Source: an uncultured Streptomyces sp. (GTDB lineage: Bacteria; Actinomycetota; Actinomycetes; Streptomycetales; Streptomycetaceae). Taken from it: a DNA stretch of 9,302 nucleotides. Position numbers and translations under genes: made by a program. The DNA is taken from the NCBI GenBank assembly GCA_946480485.1, contig CAMLJW010000197.1:1-9302 (forward strand), given 5' to 3'. The notes below the pieces were generated by a model. That model had not been told where the DNA came from. It saw nothing but the letters and a program-made list of their open reading frames with translations, and did not search any database. Below are positions 5,645 through 9,302 of the stretch, piece by piece (within the stretch, counting starts at the first letter, position 1; each line of letters opens with the position of its first letter).

Positions 5645-7063
5645 GTGGAGTGGTTCACATCCCCCGAGTACTGGACGAGCCGGCTGGTCTTCCAGCGGGC
5701 GTTGGCCGTCGTGTATCTCTTCGCGTTCCTGAACGCGGGGCTGCAGTTCCGCGCGCTGATCGGCGAGCGCGGCATGCTGCCTGTGCCCCGTTTCGTCGCA
5801 CAGGTGGCGTTCTGGCGGGCACCGAGCGTGTTCCACCTTCACTACTCCGACCGTTTCTTCGCGGCCTGGGCCTGGGCCGGCTGTGCGGTGTCGGTGACAC
5901 TCATGGCGGGCCTGGACGGCCTACTGCCGCTCTGGGGCGGCATGGGACTGTGGCTGGTCCCGTGGGTGTTGTATCTGTCGATCGTGAACGTCGGCCAGAC
6001 CTGGTACTCCTTCGGCTGGGAGTCCCTTCTCCTGGAGGTCGGCTTCCTCGCCGTCTTCCTCGGCAATGACGAGGTCGCCCCGCCGATCGTGGTGCTTTTC
6101 CTGCTGCGCTGGATCCTGTTCCGCGTCGAGTTCGGGGCCGGCCTGATCAAGATGCGCGGCGACGCGTGCTGGCGGAAGCTGACCTGCCTCGATCACCACC
6201 ACGAGACCCAGCCGATGCCGGGCCCGCTGAGCTGGTTCTTCCACCATCTGCCGAAGCCCTTCCACCGGGTGGAAGTGGCGGCCAACCACTTCACGCAGCT
6301 CGTCGTCCCCTTCTTCCTCTTCGCCCCGCAACCCGTCGCGACGGCCGCCGCGGCCCTGATGATCGTCACCCAGTTGTGGCTGGTTCTGTCGGGCAACTTC
6401 GCCTGGCTGAACTGGATCACGATCGTGGTCGCGCTGCCGGCCGTGGACTACGGGACGACGCGCGGGACGTCCGATTCCCCACTCTGGTACGAGATCGTGG
6501 TGCTGGCCGTAGCCGCCGGGCTGGTCGCCCTGAGCTACCGTCCGGCCCGCAATCTGATCTCCCGCCGCCAGGTCATGAACCGCTCCTTCGACCCGCTCCA
6601 TCTGGTCAACACCTACGGGGCGTTCGGCAGCGTCAGCCGCCTCAGGTACGAGGTAGTGATCGAGGGCACGGCGGACGAGGTGCCGCGCGAGGACGCCGAG
6701 TGGCGGGAGTACGAGTTCAAGGGCAAGCCAGGCGATCCTCGGCACTGGCCGCGTCAGTTCGCCCCGTACCATCTGCGGCTCGACTGGCTGATGTGGTTCG
6801 TGGCACTCTCCCCCGCGTACGCCGGCTCCTGGTTCGGCGGGCTGATGGAGCGGCTGCTGGAGAACGACCGGGACACACTCCGGCTGCTGGGCCGCTGCCC
6901 GTTCCCGGCGGACGCCCCGCCACGGTATGTACGCGCCCGCCTCTACCGCTATCGGTACACGACCTGGCGCGAGCTGCGGGAGACGGGCGCATGCTGGCAG
7001 CGGACGTATGTACGGGAGTTCCTGCCGCCGACTCGGCTGGAGGTCTCCGTTCAGCGTGCGTAG
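5645..7063 (+). CDS. Lipase maturation factor (LMF) family membrane protein
   Basis: A 472-residue protein starting at GTG 5645, eight bases after GGGGAG. It is a polytopic membrane protein: hydrophobic segments lie near residues 13-31, 73-92, 97-117, 122-140, 146-164, 218-246, 253-267 and 283-298. Family landmarks are the N-terminal EYWTSRLVFQRALAVVYLFA block, the loop FGAGLIKMRGD (163-173), CWRKLTCLDHHHETQP (175-190) and the SWFFHHLP patch (196-203), and a soluble C-terminal part containing EYEFKGKPGD (355-364) and APYHLRLDWLMWF (373-385). Eukaryotic LMF1 matures secreted lipases in the ER. Bacterial members are common in actinomycetes but their client is unknown, and no lipase gene is in the window. 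Family membership is confident; the role in this organism is not established. Confidence 0.93.
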   Translation: MEWFTSPEYWTSRLVFQRALAVVYLFAFLNAGLQFRALIGERGMLPVPRFVAQVAFWRAPSVFHLHYSDRFFAAWAWAGCAVSVTLMAGLDGLLPLWGGMGLWLVPWVLYLSIVNVGQTWYSFGWESLLLEVGFLAVFLGNDEVAPPIVVLFLLRWILFRVEFGAGLIKMRGDACWRKLTCLDHHHETQPMPGPLSWFFHHLPKPFHRVEVAANHFTQLVVPFFLFAPQPVATAAAALMIVTQLWLVLSGNFAWLNWITIVVALPAVDYGTTRGTSDSPLWYEIVVLAVAAGLVALSYRPARNLISRRQVMNRSFDPLHLVNTYGAFGSVSRLRYEVVIEGTADEVPREDAEWREYEFKGKPGDPRHWPRQFAPYHLRLDWLMWFVALSPAYAGSWFGGLMERLLENDRDTLRLLGRCPFPADAPPRYVRARLYRYRYTTWRELRETGACWQRTYVREFLPPTRLEVSVQRA

Positions 7064-7230
7064 CAGCGGGGGAAAGCCTCCGCTCGGAGCTCGTCGCCGC
7101 GGGTGGCCGTCGCCGCCAAGATCTCCGCTCTCTCGCTGCCGCCCGCCCCCACCGTCAACGCGTCGGCTGTGCCCAGGACTTGGGCGTACGAAGCGGCCAG
7201 GGTGCACGCCGGCCAGTCCGAGCCGGACAT
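7051..7230 (-). CDS. Possible small protein, 59 residues, unrecognised
   Basis: ATG at 7230 to TGA at 7051, overlapping the last 13 bases of the LMF-like gene tail to tail. In its favour, 52 of 59 codons end in G or C, and the composition (SDWPACTLAASYAQVLGTAD, then an Ala/Glu-rich stretch) looks protein-like. Against it, there is no clear ribosome binding site, a hairpin lies within its last codons, and the stretch is short. It could also be the 3' remnant of a longer lost gene. It sits downstream of the GNAT gene on the same strand, beyond a candidate terminator. Confidence 0.28.
   Translation of the reverse strand: MSGSDWPACTLAASYAQVLGTADALTVGAGGSERAEILAATATRGDELRAEAFPRCYAR
7065..7084 (+). 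terminator. Hairpin immediately after the LMF-like gene
   Basis: Bases 7065-7072 (AGCGGGGG) pair with 7077-7084 (CCTCCGCT) as an 8-bp stem with one G-U pair, closing the tetraloop AAAG, starting two bases after the stop codon. It is better paired in the plus-strand RNA. There is no T-run. Confidence 0.5.
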
Positions 7231-7254
7231 CGGCCGGGACGGGCCCTTGGCAGC

Positions 7255-7288
7255 GCACCGCGCCGTTGGCGTGGAAGCGGCGCGGTGC
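7255..7288 (-). terminator. Perfect 11-bp hairpin downstream of the GNAT gene
   Basis: GCACCGCGCCG (7255-7265) and CGGCGCGGTGC (7278-7288) are exact inverted arms around a 12-base loop, beginning 46 bases after the GNAT stop. This is the strongest stem in the intergenic stretch 7064-7334 and could act on either strand. Confidence 0.6.
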
Positions 7289-7334
7289 CGAGGCTGTTCA
7301 CCGACCGGCCGCGGCCCCGCGCTCCGGACGGGAC

Positions 7335-7817
7335 TCAGAGCGCCCGGTACATGATGTGCAGGCCGACCCGGCCGTGCCGTGGATGGTCGTACGCGTCCGG
7401 CACGGTGCCCAGGATGGTGAAGCCGAGCGAGACCCAGAGCTGCACGGCGGGGTTGGTCTCCACGACCGCGTTGAACACCATGCCCCGATAGCCCTCGGCC
7501 TTCGCGACAGCCAGGACGTGTTCGGCGAGGCGGCGGCCGAGGCCGCGCCGGGCGTGTTCCGGGTCGACCATGAAGCCGGCGTTGGCGATGCGGGCGGCGG
7601 GACCGCCGTAGTTGCGCGTGACGTAGGCGGAACCGACGATGGCTCCGTTCTCGTCCTCGGCGACGTACACGCGCTTGCCCGGCGCCATCCACAGGGCGCG
7701 GGCGTCCTTCTCGGAGGTGTCCGGGTCCCAGGCGTAGGTCTCGGCGGCGGCGACGATGCGGTGCCAGAAAGGCCAGATGCGCGGCCAGTCGTCGGCCGCG
7801 GCTTCCCTGATCAGCAT
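7335..7817 (-). CDS. GNAT family N-acetyltransferase
   Basis: A 160-residue single-domain GNAT. The acetyl-CoA pyrophosphate loop is clear: GFMVDPEHARRGLGRRL at 81-97, matching the R/Q-x-x-G-x-G/A motif A, followed by a helix (LAEHVLAVAKAEG). Motif B follows as FNAVVETNPAVQLWVSLGF (115-133), and the C-terminal strand ends in GLHIMYRAL. The N-terminal substrate region (AETYAWDPDTSEKDARALW, 25-43) resembles small-molecule acetyltransferases acting on amino acids or phosphinothricin-like compounds more than ribosomal-protein acetylases, but the substrate cannot be assigned. No good Shine-Dalgarno precedes the ATG. The gene lies 65 bases behind the small charged protein on the same strand and may be co-transcribed with it. 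Confidence 0.9.
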   Translation of the reverse strand: MLIREAAADDWPRIWPFWHRIVAAAETYAWDPDTSEKDARALWMAPGKRVYVAEDENGAIVGSAYVTRNYGGPAARIANAGFMVDPEHARRGLGRRLAEHVLAVAKAEGYRGMVFNAVVETNPAVQLWVSLGFTILGTVPDAYDHPRHGRVGLHIMYRAL

Positions 7818-7882
7818 GGACGTGAGTCTGCCACGCCCATGCCGTCAGCGATCACGATGATCGGTGAACTCAGGTGAACGTC

Positions 7883-8059
7883 TCAGTCCACGCTGGGCAG
7901 GATGTGGGGCTCCGCGAGGTCTTCCTCGTAACCCGCCAGGCGGATCGGGGCGGACCTGGCCCACACGTCGAGGCTGCCGAGCGTCTCGTCGGGCCGGCGG
8001 CCGGCCCGCTCCTCGCGTTCCTTGGGGCGCTCATCACTGTTGGTCTTCTCCGGTGTCAC
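7883..8059 (-). CDS. Small highly charged protein, 58 residues, unknown function
   Basis: The start is GTG at 8059, chosen because AAGGAG lies six bases upstream (8066-8071), a near-perfect site; the frame is open further upstream but without such a signal. The N-terminal 26 residues are mostly Glu, Asp, Arg, Lys and Pro ([20 protein letters not shown]), with no hydrophobic segment. The C-terminal half ([20 protein letters not shown], then [13 protein letters not shown]) is less charged and ends in an acidic tail. It has no Cys and no signal peptide. The leader-plus-core look and the adjacent acetyltransferase are compatible with a modified peptide precursor, but no maturase gene is in the window and a small housekeeping protein is as likely. 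I do not recognise the family. Confidence 0.65.
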   Translation of the reverse strand: MTPEKTNSDERPKEREERAGRRPDETLGSLDVWARSAPIRLAGYEEDLAEPHILPSVD

Positions 8060-8232
8060 CGCGCACTCCTTATGTGTCGGGTCACCCGCGGGACATGCAG
8101 TCCGGGCTGCTGCCGGGGGACGTCCGCTGGGGTCTGATTCGAGGCGGTACGGACGCGGTGGCGCCGACAACTCAACCGAGAGCAGGCCGTGGTGTCCGGC
8201 TCATCCCGGGACGGACCGTGGGTGTGGGTGGG

Positions 8233-8275
8233 ACCCAAATAAGCTGTCCGTCCGGTCCAGAGTACCCAAATGAGC
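8233..8275. repeat. 12-bp direct repeat ACCCAAATRAGC upstream of mscR
   Basis: ACCCAAATAAGC (8233-8244) and ACCCAAATGAGC (8264-8275) are 31 bases apart, about three helical turns, with 11 of 12 positions identical. They lie between the divergent small-protein and mscR genes, so either gene could be controlled from here. The site is unassigned. Confidence 0.5.
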
Positions 8276-8374
8276 GGACCCCTGCTCGATGGGGCTGTAA
8301 AGAAGAGGCAATTGTCTCAAGTCATTCAGCGATATTCCATGCCATTCTTGGTCGGTGCGCCGGTTCTCCACTGG

Positions 8375-8383
8375 TTGTCCACA
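8375..8383 (+). promoter_or_regulatory. DnaA-box-like sequence TTGTCCACA
   Basis: An exact match to the Streptomyces DnaA box consensus TTGTCCACA, 72 bases before the mscR start. Weaker look-alikes flank it: TTCTCCACT at 8364-8372 and AGGTCCACT at 8389-8397. A single box can occur by chance, and this is not an origin. Apart from this and the 12-bp direct repeat, the 395-base stretch 8060-8454 shows only an AT-rich patch at about 8296-8350 that could hold the mscR promoter. Confidence 0.4.
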
Positions 8384-8454
8384 GCCACAGGTCCACTCAT
8401 CCGGCGCTGTGCCACCATGATCAGCGCACCCACAGTGACGTGAAGGAGCCCGAC

Positions 8455-9302
8455 ATGGCCGCTCAGCAGGTACGCGGCGTCATCGCCCCCGGCAAGAACG
8501 AGCCGGTTCAGGTCCGCACGATCGTGGTCCCGGACCCAGGTCCGGGCGAGGCCGTGGTGCGGGTTCAGGCCTGCGGGGTCTGCCACACCGACCTGCACTA
8601 CAAGCAGGGCGGCATCAGTGACGACTACCCCTTCCTGCTCGGCCACGAGGCCGCAGGAATCGTGGAGTCGGTCGGCGAGGGCGTGACCGAGGTGGCGCCC
8701 GGCGACTTCGTGGTCCTCAACTGGCGTGCGGTGTGCGGCCGGTGCCGGGCCTGTCTGCGCGGCCGTCCCTGGTACTGCTTCGACACCCACAACGCCCGGC
8801 AGAAGATGACCCTTGAGGACGGCACCGAGCTCTCCCCCGCCCTCGGGATCGGCGCCTTCGCCGAGAAGACACTGGTCGCGGCCGGACAGTGCACCAAGGT
8901 GGACCCGGCCGTCTCACCGGCCGTCGCCGGGCTGCTCGGCTGCGGGGTGATGGCCGGCATCGGCGCGGCCATCAACACCGGTTCGGTGGGCCGCGGCGAC
9001 TCGGTGGCCGTCATCGGCTGCGGCGGCGTGGGCGACGCGGCGATCGCCGGGGCCCGGCTGGCCGGCGCGGCGCGGATCATCGCCGTCGACATCGACGAGC
9101 GGAAGCTGGCCACCGCCCGCACCATGGGCGCCACCCACACGGTGAACTCGAAGGAGACCGATCCGGTCGAGGCGGTCCGCGAACTGACCGGTGGCTTCGG
9201 GGCCGACGTGGTCATCGAGGCGGTGGGCCGCCCGGAGACGTACAAGCAGGCGTTCTACGCCCGCGACCTGGCGGGCACGGTGGTCCTGGTCGGCGTGCCG
9301 AC
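8455..9302 (+). CDS. mscR: S-(hydroxymethyl)mycothiol dehydrogenase (mycothiol-dependent formaldehyde dehydrogenase), 3' end outside window
   Basis: Zinc-dependent medium-chain dehydrogenase; the first 282 codons (a full protein is about 360) are present. It oxidises the formaldehyde-mycothiol adduct with NAD to S-formylmycothiol, and the family also reduces S-nitrosomycothiol. Seen here: catalytic-zinc motif CGVCHTD (40-46, ligand Cys43), GHEAAG (63-68), and Cys163 in GCGVMAG as the third ligand; structural-zinc Cys94, 97, 100 and 108 in the [11 protein letters not shown]...WYC block; and the Rossmann glycine motif GCGGVG (188-193). The MscR-specific stretches [20 protein letters not shown] and LGIGAF separate it from ordinary alcohol dehydrogenases. 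ATG follows AAGGAG by six bases. Mycothiol is restricted to actinobacteria, which supports the taxonomic call. Confidence 0.95.
   Translation, partial: MAAQQVRGVIAPGKNEPVQVRTIVVPDPGPGEAVVRVQACGVCHTDLHYKQGGISDDYPFLLGHEAAGIVESVGEGVTEVAPGDFVVLNWRAVCGRCRACLRGRPWYCFDTHNARQKMTLEDGTELSPALGIGAFAEKTLVAAGQCTKVDPAVSPAVAGLLGCGVMAGIGAAINTGSVGRGDSVAVIGCGGVGDAAIAGARLAGAARIIAVDIDERKLATARTMGATHTVNSKETDPVEAVRELTGGFGADVVIEAVGRPETYKQAFYARDLAGTVVLVGVP

Noticed and set aside
5921..7258. Long minus frame (445 codons) antisense to the LMF-like gene, and a plus frame at 6166-7491
   Set aside because: Both are shifted-frame shadows; the LMF frame has clear family motifs and a ribosome binding site, while these give Arg/Gly/Pro-rich sequence without motifs.
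7883..8170. 95-residue version of the small charged protein starting at 8170
   Set aside because: The near-perfect AAGGAG six bases before the internal GTG at 8059 decides for the shorter form.
8060..8454. SigR-type promoter (GGAAT-N18/19-GTT) expected for mycothiol-related genes
   Set aside because: No such pair was found on the plus strand; a GGAAT on minus near 8333-8337 lacks a GTT at the right distance.

Overview
The window has very high G+C, codon third positions that are almost always G or C, and a gene set (S-(hydroxymethyl)mycothiol dehydrogenase, a zinc-finger anti-sigma factor, Tat and lipoprotein export signals) that points to a Streptomyces or close actinomycete chromosome. The genus is inferred from composition and gene content. 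It looks like chromosomal housekeeping and accessory DNA; no transposase, integrase, tRNA, rRNA or CRISPR array was seen.

Layout, left to right. (1) Bases 1-2178, minus strand: a cell-envelope pair. A CapA-type metallophosphatase-fold lipoprotein lies upstream of a Tat-exported polysaccharide deacetylase that runs off the left edge. The 302-base gap between them holds a candidate terminator and a threefold 18-19 bp direct repeat. (2) Bases 2456-4475, plus strand: a decayed ECF sigma factor of which only region 4 survives, with two single-base frameshifts; an unrecognised 171-residue protein; a 447-base non-coding stretch full of tandem repeats, including a degenerate 19-bp-period array; then an intact membrane-bound zinc-finger anti-sigma factor. 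Its natural partner may be the broken sigma gene. (3) Bases 4591-7063: a divergent pair, a zinc-finger Fpg/Nei-type DNA glycosylase on minus and a lipase maturation factor-like membrane protein on plus. Their shared 190-base promoter region carries a perfect 15-bp palindrome nested inside an 8-bp inverted repeat. (4) Bases 7051-8059, minus strand: a GNAT acetyltransferase preceded by a 58-residue highly charged small protein with an excellent ribosome binding site, and possibly followed by a 59-residue ORF. (5) From 8455 to the right edge, plus strand: the mycothiol-dependent formaldehyde dehydrogenase gene mscR, cut by the window end. Its 395-base upstream region holds a perfect Streptomyces-type DnaA box and a 12-bp direct repeat.

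Functionally, region 1 concerns the cell surface, region 2 is a degraded signalling module, and the DNA glycosylase and MscR are damage and detoxification functions. The most unusual parts are the repeat-rich tract at 3372-3783 beside the broken sigma/anti-sigma pair, the nested palindrome at 5464-5516, and the small charged protein at 7883-8059. I see no complete new multi-gene system; these are leads.
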